Source of the DNA: Paenibacillus faecalis
GTDB taxonomy: Bacteria; Bacillota; Bacilli; Paenibacillales; Paenibacillaceae
Assembly (NCBI RefSeq): GCF_900289175.1
Contig: NZ_LT985747.1
Span: forward strand, 3,664,121-3,728,120
Direction: 5' to 3'
DNA: 64,000 nt
Part shown: positions 56,401-63,714 of the stretch, piece by piece
Numbering within the stretch: the first letter of the stretch is position 1
Layout of the letters: each line of letters begins with the position of its first letter
The notes under the pieces: generated by a model
What the model was told of the DNA's origin: nothing
What the model saw: the letters and a program-made list of their open reading frames with translations, nothing else
Databases searched by the model: none
Position numbers and translations under genes: made by a program

Positions 56401-57256
56401 CTCCCTTTCCAGCCAAAATCCGAGCGAGCTTCTCCGCCCGTTCATTCAGCTCACGATAAGTCAAAGTTTGCCCTTGATACACGACGGCTGCATGCTCCGG
56501 CGTCTTTCGCGCTTGTTCCTCGAATAGTCCATGAATCGTGCGGTTTTGCTCGACAGGGCGTTCCGTCGCGTTCCACTTGGCCAGCTGTGCCTCCTCTTCC
56601 TTCGTTAGCAAACCAATCCCATCCAGCATCGAGCCGGGAAGGGTCAAATATGCGGTCATTATATTTTGAAGGTGCGCGCATAAGCGCTGAATGGAGGCTT
56701 CCGTAAACAGGCCCTCCGTATATCGAATTTGCAGTCCTTCCCAAGCTTGTTCCCGATAAGAAACCACAAGCTCGAATTTCCCCTGCAAATTGGCATCGCC
56801 AATTGCGATGGCCGTATTCAAAACGGGCAGTTCGGCTTCAAGCTCACATACCGCGGACAGCCTATCCAAGCCAACAGCCCGCACACGATTTTCATCCATA
56901 GCGGAAGCAACCTGCAGCAACCATTGTTGAAGCTGTGTATCCGCCTTACCAGACATCAATAGAGGGTACGCCTGCTGCCCGGAATCAATAACGGCAAAAG
57001 CTACTTCCTCTCTTCGTAAATATTTCATTAGCAATAGGCCCCAGGCAGCGCCAAGCAATACGTCCGGCTCAACCCGATGCGCCTGAAGTGCGTCCTGCAT
57101 CATGAGTGAGAATTGCTGCGGCCAGCGATAAACGAACGTTTGAAGCGGGTCAGACGGAATTGCGGAATGAAAACGGAGTATGGTTCGTTCTTCCAGAGAT
57201 TCCAAATACGGTTTCCAGTCCCGTAAATCGGATTTACCGGTTGTTATAAGCGACAT
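50408..57256 (-). CDS. Dimodular nonribosomal peptide synthetase, A-PCP-C-A-PCP-reductase
   Basis: 2284 residues from ATG 57262; ATG 57256, two codons on, has the better-spaced GGAAAG and is used here. Numbered from 57262: residues 1-230 are a condensation-like remnant without HHxxxDG; A1 (about 240-735; TSGSTGRPKG at 401); PCP1 (GGDSL, Ser777); C (HHIAVDG at 972-978); A2 (about 1290-1800); PCP2 (GGHSL, Ser1832); thioester reductase from 1924 (GATGYLG, Y-x-x-x-K near 2085-2089). By alignment to GrsA, the A1 code reads D-A-W-F-L-G-C-V-V (leucine-like) and A2 D-V-Q-F-I-A-H-V-V (proline-like). The reductive end releases an aldehyde, predicted Leu-prolinal or its cyclic imine. The same module order occurs in aureusimine synthetase AusA. 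No PPTase or tailoring gene is adjacent. The leader holds a GEMM riboswitch. Confidence 0.95.
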   Translation of the reverse strand: MSLITTGKSDLRDWKPYLESLEERTILRFHSAIPSDPLQTFVYRWPQQFSLMMQDALQAHRVEPDVLLGAAWGLLLMKYLRREEVAFAVIDSGQQAYPLLMSGKADTQLQQWLLQVASAMDENRVRAVGLDRLSAVCELEAELPVLNTAIAIGDANLQGKFELVVSYREQAWEGLQIRYTEGLFTEASIQRLCAHLQNIMTAYLTLPGSMLDGIGLLTKEEEAQLAKWNATERPVEQNRTIHGLFEEQARKTPEHAAVVYQGQTLTYRELNERAEKLARILAGKGAGRGSIVGIMATPSLEMITGVLAILKTGSAYLPIDPAYPADRVRYMLEDSGTRLLVTEPKVKLADIPFQGETVCAVSALADEEAAPEQGSGDSWRDGPLAETAKADDLAYIIYTSGSTGRPKGVMIEHRTLVNLCAWHNREFEVTDEDRATKYAGFGFDASVWEIFPYLVSGAAIYVIPEDIRLDAAELHAFFTQNAITISFLPTQFCEHFMTLDHPSLRVLLAGGDKLKSYSHPKYALYNCYGPTENTVVTTAYRVTELTENIPIGYPIDNCQVHIVDSHGHPQPIGVPGELCIAGSGLARGYLNQPELTEEKFVESELAGGGRLYRTGDLARWTEDGVIEFLGRIDQQVKIRGFRIEIGEIEHCLLQHPEVAEAIVIDLDDAAGAKYLCAYVVSEGDFSYEDMANFLSENLPDYMVPGKLVRLVELPLTANGKVDRRALPVPAASYDESQFVALDGEWEEGVAQLWSEVLGVARVGACESFFTAGGDSLKVVLLQTKLERRYGLSVPVAVLFEHPTVREQAEWLERAAACCAPSAGEADMAKSSPGTNRITKVSVREAYPVSSAQRRLYLIEQMDQVGTAYNAPFAFRIDGPVDHERLEQALCAMIDRHDALRTSLHWEGEEIIQSVHSEVPFKLNVKESTEEGLQELIYSLIQPFDLAEAPLVRAWLIACGTGSSVLLVDFHHIAVDGVSANVFFSELSKLYRGESLPELEIGFADFAVWQAGTASSRSSEDLRTYWEKTLAGELPILQLPADFDRPAKQSFRGETISLRLGVEETGRLKSFAAATGTTPFMVLFAGYHALLSRYTNQEDIITGVPLAGRLQEEVQPLIGMFVNTLPVRCYPEKRKPFAQLLSEVKATLLNTFEHQDYDLEELVRSLNIPRDPSRNLLFDTLFVMQNTGTLALQLEGADVSPHPYFHPISKYDLMVDINEEQDEIRLDLQYCTDLFERSTMEAFGSRFVRMLADAMAHPDKELRELSMLSMEEEAFVVKALNDTVSPYRSDMTVHGLFEEQVLRTPDKAALVFGERSMSYRELNERANQLAHTIRAKGVAADQVVGLMVDRSFEMIVGLLAILKAGGAYVPIDPEYPQERIVYMLENSHTTLLLTQKHLAGYVTYAGETLLIDSEEAYSAHTENPAHVNKPADLLYVIYTSGTTGKPKGVMIEHQNIVNLLCYEYTATNVDYSSNVLQFTTISFDVCSQEIWSTLNAGGTLHLITNDLRMNVGELLTHIEKSSIETLFMPVSFLKFILNEKEYADRFPSSVKHVITAGEQLIVPEKFREHLTRYGVYLHNHYGPSETHVVTTHTIDPSGEIPELPPIGMPISNTQIYIVNDDLQPQPVGIAGELYIAGDNVGRGYYNNPEMTRERYVPNPFAPGERMYKTGDLARWTKEGTIEFLGRLDHQVKIRGFRIELGEVENSLLNHVAVSEAIVVAKTDGKGGHYLCAYFTAGAKLTNNELREHIGKQLPDYMIPSYFMQLPEMPLTPNGKIDRKALPEPDVSQGRSKEYVGPRTELEQTVADIWQTVLQVDRVGIHDNFFELGGHSLKATVVVARLQKQFEIGMNDIFEYQTIASLAGKIKPKTGHLHTRLEQVKQLYAGLKETDFSAEEVSYKERNRSYDDVDITALNGYGDVLLTGATGYLGAHLLHEAVTAKAWNVHAIVRAGSDAEAKERLKRKCEYYFGEGWFERHEGQIHVHAGDITKERLGLPEERYHELLQQVDAVFHSAANVKHYGSYADFELQNVTATQNLLDFAAEGKPKHMHHISTLGVATGIIEGRRYVDFTEYDLDLGQRFENYYAKTKFEAERLVMAARERGTVANIYRLGNIVFHSGTGCFQENIADNAFYTTLKSFLELGTVPEENNDFDFTYVDQSSKAILLLADIAALQSEVFHIANPHEVSVGEVLRSNPMGRKVDLLAFDDFIDYLLAHYDDERLKHNIEQIMLHYGWMEEAVFTTIFQIRSEKTTQILSKYGFKWSKLTEPMIRNMFEHCKNVGFI

Positions 57257-57355
57257 TGACATCTTTCCTTTGCGTTATCTTAGTTGTAAATGAGACCTGA
57301 ACGACAAAAAACCCTACTGATTGAAAGCAGAGCGAGCTCAAATAACGAAAACGTT

Positions 57356-57441
57356 ATTCGGCAGCTGGCTGGCATGGCGCAAGATTGCGCTTGAAGCCCC
57401 TCTAGCTTTGTGTCCCTCTCTTTCGATGAGGTTTACCAAAA
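57356..57441 (-). promoter_or_regulatory. GEMM riboswitch (c-di-GMP-I class) in the NRPS leader
   Basis: Read leftward, the conserved GEMM features come in order: GGTAAACC (57437-57430), a short stem capped by GAAA, the strictly conserved GGGACACAAAGC, a second stem ending in a GCGCA-ATCT-TGCGC hairpin, and CATGCCAGCCAGCTGCC closing with GGTA/TGCC pairing. The aptamer ends about 100 bases before the NRPS start. Downstream come a hairpin AATAACG-TTTT-CGTTATT (57358-57341) and a U6 run (57311-57306), so the expression platform is probably a terminator switch, though its stem is not obvious. Sensing of c-di-GMP rather than the rarer cGAMP variant is the default reading. Confidence 0.85.
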
Positions 57442-57880
57442 ATGAAATTAATATATACCATAATTAGTCTTTCGCATAGGTAATTTATATGATTAAACAG
57501 CAATGAAAGTGTCTATATCCCTGAACTTGAGATCCACAAACGGGAAAAAGAACGATGAACATTGCGTGTACTTTCAGCACTAACTTACTGTTAATTCCAT
57601 AAAACGGAGTAAAATCTCATTCATCGTAGGAATTTGAAAAGTCGTTTTTGTATCGGTTGACGGAGCAAACGCAAGCTTATATGAATCAGCCCATGGAAGA
57701 ATCGAAAGACGGTACGACCGATCGACCTCTTTCGATACAGGAGATGTGAATCATCCACGCCAATAGAGCCATACGCGCTGACATGGGATCAGCTGCTTGA
57801 GTCGCCAGGCCTGCTCTTCGATCAGAATGTACTCCTGGCTCCTAATTTATATCGGCTGATCCATCATCGCATTTTAGTTT

Positions 57881-58192
57881 TTACAAAAATCTGTTTTTTT
57901 GAGTTGTCCGTTCGTGCCAGTAGAGGACGGAACCTGAGCGAACTACATGCGGTCCTGCCCCCATCATGGACACCGACACAAGCGAGAAGCAAAACCGGGA
58001 TCTGCGCCTGCAAAAAAACATGATCCATCGGAAGCGATCCAGGCTGAGCTGATCTTGTCCATCACTTGCAGCGGTAAACAGCACGATTCCGATAAAGAAA
58101 AATCTTTTCCGCCCGTACATATCGGACTGCTTTTTCGAAAATCGGCATCCTGTGAGGTAAGGCTTGATATTCGCAGAATGTATTCTCGCCAA
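57881..58192 (-). pseudogene. MFS multidrug transporter remnant
   Basis: A 103-residue leftward frame contains SDMYGRKRFFFIGIVLFTAA, which is MFS motif A (D-x-x-G-R-K/R) and the start of helix 3, but the helices before and after are missing or out of frame; downstream text is basic and disordered. It is probably a fragment of a DHA2-type exporter. Bases 57443-57880, upstream of the riboswitch, contain no gene I can support. Confidence 0.45.
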
Positions 58193-58200
58193 AAACCAAT

Positions 58201-58235
58201 AAAACCGCAGTCCCTTAAAGGGATGCTGCGGTTTT
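58201..58235. terminator. Bidirectional terminator
   Basis: 10-bp stem AAAACCGCAG / CTGCGGTTTT with an inner TCCC/GGGA pairing and flanking A- and T-runs, so it can act in both directions between the MFS remnant and the C45 gene. Confidence 0.75.
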
Positions 58236-58350
58236 ATTCTCGTTGCTTCATTTATTATTGCTGCGATCAGAAAAAAGGTAACTTGTCGATAATTGGTTAA
58301 TTGGGGTCACTTGAAAAGTGATGATAGACCGAATTCTCGCTGTCTTGTGA

Positions 58351-59406
58351 CTATGACATTGATCCATCCATATTAACAAATGGTGTATCAAAATCAAGAA
58401 CTCCCCTTATTTGCTTAATATTAATTTTCTGACCTTCCAAATATCGATCAAAGTCAAAGATAACGGGCATTCGATTTCCACCAATTGCGAATAAAGCTTT
58501 CCTTTCACTTGGAATATAAGCAGATGTATGTATCGTTCCAGCCGAAACAGCATATTTGTTGGAAAATACATCCTTTTCTTTATCATTTAATATTCGATAT
58601 GCCTCATATATATCTGGGTCCAAGCTTTTTTGTTTTTTCAATTCATTAAATCTTCTCACAGAATCATCCATATGATAGCGATTTTCTTCTGTCAATAGTT
58701 CAAAATGATTCGTACTAATATTCGACTTTCTTGCTACTACCTTTCTTGGTGAAGCTTCGACAACAAACGTTTCACCGCTCGGATCTAAAAGCACATAACT
58801 AAATGACGTTCGATGTGGAATCTCCTTCAATAAAGAAATCGCTTCACCTACATTAGCACAAGTTTCTAAAATAATACGGCCAATCATATTACAGACAAAT
58901 CCATTTCCAGAGTCAATCCTGTTAATGAAGTTATAGCCCATGACAAGTCCTTTTTCATTCATGCCATCGGTACGTCCCGTTATTTGCATCGAAGGGCCTA
59001 TAACAGCATAACCCGCATCTGTTGGATTATATATGGTATATCTTCCTTCATAATAGCCAGGATGACTATCATAATTCCGAATCAAATATTTTGAACCGGT
59101 TAAAATAGAACAGCCACTTTGCTCATAATCAACATAATACCCTCCAAATTCTGTTAGAGAGTCCTCGATTGACCAGTTCAGTGCGTCCGCTAACCCATGA
59201 AGTTCATCCAACATACTAGGAATAAATTTCGAGAATAGCTGGATTGCTTCTTCTTTATTAATATTAAAATGACGTTTCCTCGATTTAGCATACTGCTTTT
59301 TACGGTTAGTCAGTATCGGGGATTCCTTTAAGATCTCCCCTTGCATAAAGCCGAAATCATAATGATTACCTTTAAACTGAATGATATCGCTATAAAAATG
59401 ATTCAA
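58351..59406 (-). CDS. C45-family autoproteolytic acyltransferase/amidohydrolase
   Basis: 351 residues from TTG 59406, chosen because GAGGTGATTATT sits just upstream; an ATG 27 bases earlier is the alternative. The family is Ntn-hydrolase C45 (penicillin acyltransferase AAT-like). The nucleophile Cys would be freed by self-cleavage at SGCSIL (near residue 99), followed by YLIRNYDSHPGYYEGRYTIY, MQITGRTDGMNEKGLVMGYN and FSYVLLDPSGETFVVEASP. Bacillus homologues are uncharacterised. No beta-lactam genes are near, so an amide hydrolase or N-acyl-amino-acid role is as likely. Confidence 0.82.
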   Translation of the reverse strand: MNHFYSDIIQFKGNHYDFGFMQGEILKESPILTNRKKQYAKSRKRHFNINKEEAIQLFSKFIPSMLDELHGLADALNWSIEDSLTEFGGYYVDYEQSGCSILTGSKYLIRNYDSHPGYYEGRYTIYNPTDAGYAVIGPSMQITGRTDGMNEKGLVMGYNFINRIDSGNGFVCNMIGRIILETCANVGEAISLLKEIPHRTSFSYVLLDPSGETFVVEASPRKVVARKSNISTNHFELLTEENRYHMDDSVRRFNELKKQKSLDPDIYEAYRILNDKEKDVFSNKYAVSAGTIHTSAYIPSERKALFAIGGNRMPVIFDFDRYLEGQKINIKQIRGVLDFDTPFVNMDGSMS

Positions 59407-59492
59407 AATAATCACCTCGTTATAGGGGATCATGCCCACTGATGGATTAACTAATAACCGCAATTGTCGATTTTTTCTACAAACTTGGCAAA

Positions 59493-60482
59493 TTAGTTTC
59501 CATGCTCCTCCGACTCATCATGCTCCCTTTTTCCAAATTCATCGAGCAACGCACGCACTTCACTGGTTGACTTTGCATTCATTAAGCGATTTCTTAATTC
59601 ACTTGCCCCTCGAAATCCACGGACATATATTTTAAAGAATCGAGTAAGAGGGCTGAACGAACGTGGAACCAATGCCGAATATTTATCATGAAGATCCAGA
59701 TGCAGCCGCAGTAAATCAAGCAATTCCCTACTACTGTGATCCTTCGGTTCCTTCTCAAAAGCAAACGGATTTTGAAAAATACCGCGCCCAATCATAATCC
59801 CATCCACACCGTATTGTTCAGCGAGCTTGAGGCCGGTCTGACGGTCAGGGATATCCCCGTTAATGGTCAGCAGTGTATCTGGTGCCACCTCATCACGAAG
59901 CTTCTTAATCTCCGGAATCAGTTCCCAATGAGCAGCTACTTTACTCATTTCCTCTCTTGTCCGCAGATGAATGGACAGATTCACAATGTCTTGCTTCAAA
60001 ATATGAGTTAACCAGTCGCGCCATTCGTCTAAGGCATTAAAACCTAACCTTGTTTTTACACTGACGGGCAGGCCCCCGGCTTTCGCGGCCTGGATGATAT
60101 CCGCTGCAACCTCCGGACGGCAGATCAATCCGCTCCCCTTCCCATTCTCCGCTACATTCGCTACAGGACAACCCATATTAATATCGATGCCTTTGAAGCC
60201 TTCTTTCGCCATACCGATGCTCATTTGACGAAAGTATTCCGGCTTATCTCCCCAAATATGAGCTACAATGGGCTGTTCATCCTCTGTAAAAGTCAACCGC
60301 CCGCGCACACTATGGTTCCCCTCCGGGTGACAATAACTCTCTGTATTCGCAAACTCCGTAAAAAACACATCCGGTCTGGCTGCCTCACTTACGACATGGC
60401 GAAAAACAACATCCGTCACATCTTCCATGGGCGCCAGTATAAAAAAAGGTCGTGGTAAATCACGCCAAAAATGTTTTGTCAT
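59493..60482 (-). CDS. tRNA-dihydrouridine synthase
   Basis: 329 residues; FMN-dependent reduction of uridines in tRNA. The start [20 protein letters not shown] continues into [11 protein letters not shown], the barrel motif [20 protein letters not shown] carries the catalytic Cys, and [28 protein letters not shown] and [13 protein letters not shown] follow. The H-x-R-T-R segment and N-G-D-I are standard for DusB/DusC-like enzymes. It is separated from the C45 gene by about 85 bases in the same orientation; no functional link is known. Length is normal. Confidence 0.93.
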   Translation of the reverse strand: MTKHFWRDLPRPFFILAPMEDVTDVVFRHVVSEAARPDVFFTEFANTESYCHPEGNHSVRGRLTFTEDEQPIVAHIWGDKPEYFRQMSIGMAKEGFKGIDINMGCPVANVAENGKGSGLICRPEVAADIIQAAKAGGLPVSVKTRLGFNALDEWRDWLTHILKQDIVNLSIHLRTREEMSKVAAHWELIPEIKKLRDEVAPDTLLTINGDIPDRQTGLKLAEQYGVDGIMIGRGIFQNPFAFEKEPKDHSSRELLDLLRLHLDLHDKYSALVPRSFSPLTRFFKIYVRGFRGASELRNRLMNAKSTSEVRALLDEFGKREHDESEEHGN

Positions 60483-60753
60483 ATCAAAAACCTCTCTATG
60501 AATATCAGGATAAATCCTTATCCCGTAGTGGTAAAACTAACTTATTTATAAATATATCATAACCCCGAGAGAAGCAGTCCAAAAGGACAGTACGAACAAC
60601 CTTTAAGGTGTGCTCAGAGCATACACTTCTAGTTCATTCTAAAGTTTATTATGGAAACTACCGATATAGTTAGTATAGTTAGAATTTCAAAAAATATGTA
60701 ACGTGAGCATATCTGATTGACGTTATACTCACATCTCAAAGGGGGACATCTTT

Positions 60754-62289
60754 ATGAAGATCCGAAATCATACTAAAATTTTAAAATTAATCGCTTGCTT
60801 ATCTGTTATTCTCGCCACTGTAAACTTACCAGTTACCTCCTTTGCCGATACAGTTGATTCTAGTAAAGCCAGTGAAACAAGCAATGCCAATGACATTAAT
60901 ACTGGTATAGCCAACTTAGACTATAATAATAACGATATTTTAGCTGTAAGTGGTGATGAGATAGATAGTTTCATTCCAAAAGAAGGAATGCATTCAAATG
61001 GTAAGTTTGTAGTCGTAGAACGTAACAAAAAGTCACTTTCGACTTCCCCAGTAGATATTTCAATTATTGACTCTATGGCTAGTCGGTCTTACCCAGGAGC
61101 ATTACAACTGGCAAATCAATCTTTTGCAGAAAATAAACCTAGTATATTAATGGCGCCAAGAAAACCTTTGACTATTAGTATTGATTTACCAGGTTTGAAA
61201 AATGAAAATTCAATTACTGTGGATAATCCAACATACGGTAATGTGTCAGGAGCAATAGATGAGCTTGTATCTAAATGGAGCGATAAGTATTCGGCAACAC
61301 ATACTTTACCTGCGCGATTGCAGTATGCAGAATCAATGGTTTATAGCAAATCTCAAATTGGAAGTGCTCTGAGCGTTAACGCTAACTACCTTGATTCTAC
61401 ATTAGGAATTGACTTTGATGCGATTGCTAATGGAGAGAAAAAAGTGATGGTGGCGGCATATAAACAAATATTTTATACGGTAAGCGCTGAACTACCTAAC
61501 GATCCATCAGATCTTTTTGCTGATAGTGTAACTTTTAATGATTTAAAACGTAAAGGGGTAAGTGATCAATCCCCACCTGTTATGGTATCAAATGTAGCTT
61601 ATGGCAGAACCATTTATGTAAAATTAGAAACAACCTCTAAGAGCAAAGACGTACAAGCAGCATTTAAAGCCTTACTTCAGAATACTGCCAGTGCAGAAGC
61701 GAATTCTGAGTACAAGGATATTTTCGAAGACAGTTCCTTTACAGCAGTAGTATTAGGCGGAGATTCACAAAAGCATAACAAGGTCGTTACAAAAGACTTT
61801 AATGAAATCCTTAATATTATTAAAGATAATGCGGAATTTAGCCTAAAGAACCCAGCATATCCAATTTCATATACAAGTGTTTTCTTAAAAGATAATGCAA
61901 TTGCAGCCGTTCATAACAATACAGATTATATTGAGACTACAGCTACAGAATATTCTAAAGGTAAAATATCGCTTGGTCATTATGGCTGGTATGTCGCTCA
62001 ATTTGATGTATCCTGGGATGAAGTTTCATTTGATGAAAACGGTGAAGAAGTACTAACACATAAAACGTGGGAAGGAAGCAACCAAGACAGAACAGCTCCT
62101 TTCACGACAGTCATTCCTCTGCCACCTAATGCAAAAAATATAAGGATTGTTGCAAGAGAATGTACCGGGCTTGCTTGGGAGTGGTGGAGAACCGTTATCG
62201 ATGAGTACAATGTTCCATTATCTAGTGAAATTAAAGTTGAAATTGGAGGAACGACATTAAACCCAACAGGTAGTATTACATTAAATTAG
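60754..62289 (+). CDS. Cholesterol-dependent cytolysin, alveolysin/sphaericolysin-like
   Basis: 511 residues with a secretion signal ([20 protein letters not shown], cleaved near SFA-D). The domain-4 undecapeptide [11 protein letters not shown] is intact at about 467-477 and the cholesterol-recognition Thr-Leu pair is in GGTTLNPTG. Upstream blocks [40 protein letters not shown] and [20 protein letters not shown] are core pore-forming regions. It forms large pores in cholesterol-containing membranes and marks an animal- or insect-associated lifestyle. ATG has AAAGGGGGACATCTTT upstream. A strong terminator follows, so it is transcribed alone. No dedicated regulator is visible. Confidence 0.96.
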   Translation: MKIRNHTKILKLIACLSVILATVNLPVTSFADTVDSSKASETSNANDINTGIANLDYNNNDILAVSGDEIDSFIPKEGMHSNGKFVVVERNKKSLSTSPVDISIIDSMASRSYPGALQLANQSFAENKPSILMAPRKPLTISIDLPGLKNENSITVDNPTYGNVSGAIDELVSKWSDKYSATHTLPARLQYAESMVYSKSQIGSALSVNANYLDSTLGIDFDAIANGEKKVMVAAYKQIFYTVSAELPNDPSDLFADSVTFNDLKRKGVSDQSPPVMVSNVAYGRTIYVKLETTSKSKDVQAAFKALLQNTASAEANSEYKDIFEDSSFTAVVLGGDSQKHNKVVTKDFNEILNIIKDNAEFSLKNPAYPISYTSVFLKDNAIAAVHNNTDYIETTATEYSKGKISLGHYGWYVAQFDVSWDEVSFDENGEEVLTHKTWEGSNQDRTAPFTTVIPLPPNAKNIRIVARECTGLAWEWWRTVIDEYNVPLSSEIKVEIGGTTLNPTGSITLN

Positions 62290-62299
62290 TTGTGAACAT

Positions 62300-62339
62300 A
62301 AACGGCTGAAACCCTTTTTATCAAGGGCTTCAGCCGTTT
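62300..62339 (+). terminator. Terminator of the cytolysin gene
   Basis: AAACGGCTGAA / TTCAGCCGTTT with an inner CCCTT/AAGGG pairing, then TCTCTTTTTT. It lies 11 bases after the cytolysin stop. Confidence 0.9.
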
Positions 62340-62401
62340 CTCTTTTTTCTTACTCCTCATTCAAATGAACAACTGATCGAATCATTCAAAATTCACAACA
62401 A

Positions 62402-62599
62402 TCATGCTTTAACAACTTCAACCTTTTTATCTCCTGCTGTCTTCGCCAACTCTAACGAAGTCTGATTTGTATCAGACTGAGCCGGTGCTGAAACTGTTGT
62501 TTTACTTTGGGCATAGACTGTGCTGCCTGTAACCAACACAGACACGACTAGAGCCGTGCTTAGGGCTATGGAAATCATATTTCTTTTGCGATTGACCAT
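62402..62599 (-). CDS. Small exported peptide precursor, 65 residues
   Basis: From the ATG at 62599 (GGGAGG eight bases upstream) the product has a basic N-terminus NRKRNMI, a hydrophobic core SIALSTALVVSVLVTG and a likely signal-peptidase site after TVYA, leaving about 40 residues rich in Ser, Thr and Gln and ending KKVEVVKA. Such short secreted precursors resemble Phr/PapR-type signalling peptides in layout, but no Rap/PlcR-type receptor lies next to it. It faces the cytolysin gene across the shared terminator. The function is unknown. Confidence 0.55.
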   Translation of the reverse strand: MVNRKRNMISIALSTALVVSVLVTGSTVYAQSKTTVSAPAQSDTNQTSLELAKTAGDKKVEVVKA

Positions 62600-62961
62600 G
62601 ACCATACCTCCCATATCTATTCTTTGATCAGCGACTCAAGCTTTCTGGTGATTGTATTATAACGTACTGACAGTGGTTGTAAAAGGTTTTTTTCCTTAAA
62701 CAGGGTTTTAGTCAGGAGAAAGTGGATCGCATCCATATATAAGACTGCGTAGATACCTTGAAGAGGCCAGCCGATCTTCGAGGGACTATGATCTCCTGCC
62801 CCCCGTACTCGCTGACCACGGTCTTTTTATTCTTGCCATTCTAGCTATTAGGGCGTCAACCCTACCACGACCACTTTCGAAAAAAACTAAACGACCGTTC
62901 CCTTATGAATCCCCGGAAACGGCCAATATTTTAACCCTTTTATAGTCTCAATTTTCTATAA
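62600..62961. other. Intergenic region with the iron-transporter terminator
   Basis: Apart from the hairpin at 62893-62925 I see no gene or repeat. One stretch (62760-62870) is GC-richer than its surroundings but shows no frame I can support. Confidence 0.4.
62893..62925 (-). terminator. Terminator of the iron ABC transporter operon
   Basis: Read leftward, GGCCGTTTCC pairs with GGAACGGTC with one bulge, and GTTTAGTTTTTTT follows. It lies about 40 bases past the ATPase stop. Confidence 0.65.
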
Positions 62962-63714
62962 CTAATAAATCGCTATTGGCCCATAAGGACCATCGAGAAT
63001 TTCTATTTTCGTTTCAAAAATATCGGTCAAAAGTTCTCCATCCATAATCTCTTCGACTGTTCCAAAAGCGCATATTTGTCCATCTTTCATCGCACAAATT
63101 CTATCCGAATATTTGGCTGCAAAATTGATATCATGCATAACCGTCAGAATTGTTCTTTCAAATTCATTAGCAGCAAGCCTCAAATGCTCCATCATTTGAA
63201 CAGAACGAGCAACATCAAGATTGTTCAAAGGCTCGTCCAAAAGCACATATTCCGTTTCTTGGCACAAAACCATGGCTACATATGCCCTTTGCCTTTGACC
63301 ACCTGAAAGCTCATCTAAATATCTGTTTTCTAGATCAGTCAAGTCTAAAAAATCGATATATTTAGAAATAATAGCCTCATCCTCTTTAGTCAATCTTCCC
63401 TTTGAATAAGGAAAACGTCCAAAGCCCGCTAGTTGTCTAACCGTAAGCCTCGTTACAAAATGATTTTCTTGTCGCAAAATAGTTACAATTTTCGCTAAGT
63501 CTTTTGATTTAGTTTCAGAAATATCCATATTTGCGACACTAATTTGGCCCTCATCTAGATCCAAAAGCCTTCCAATCATCAAAAGCGTCGTAGACTTTCC
63601 AGCACCATTGGGTCCAATTAAAGAAGTAAAACCAGCCTTGGGTATTTCAATATTCAAAGGGCCTATTTTTACCTCATCCGTATACAACTTTTTAACATTA
63701 TCAATCTTTATCAT
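62962..63714 (-). CDS. Iron-siderophore ABC transporter ATP-binding protein (YclP-like)
   Basis: 250 residues: Walker A GPNGAGKST near residue 36, Q-loop in VTILRQENHF, the long signature region DELSGGQRQRAYVAMVL, Walker B YVLLDEPLNNLD and the switch His in TVMHDINFAA. The spacer block RLTVRQLAGFGRFPYSKGRL is typical of FepC/YclP-type siderophore importers. The start overlaps the end of the permease gene by four bases. The transporter imports a ferric siderophore (petrobactin in Bacillus YclNOPQ); the substrate here is not proven. Likely Fur-controlled from a promoter outside the window. Confidence 0.9.
   Translation of the reverse strand: MIKIDNVKKLYTDEVKIGPLNIEIPKAGFTSLIGPNGAGKSTTLLMIGRLLDLDEGQISVANMDISETKSKDLAKIVTILRQENHFVTRLTVRQLAGFGRFPYSKGRLTKEDEAIISKYIDFLDLTDLENRYLDELSGGQRQRAYVAMVLCQETEYVLLDEPLNNLDVARSVQMMEHLRLAANEFERTILTVMHDINFAAKYSDRICAMKDGQICAFGTVEEIMDGELLTDIFETKIEILDGPYGPIAIY

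Noticed and set aside
57947..58300. 117-codon forward frame upstream of the C45 gene
   Set aside because: It runs antisense to the MFS remnant and across the bidirectional terminator; translation is basic and disordered.
60660..60690. PlcR-box-like sequence before the cytolysin (TATGGAAACTACCGATATA)
   Set aside because: The second half does not match the conserved CATA end, and no PlcR/PapR genes are in the window.
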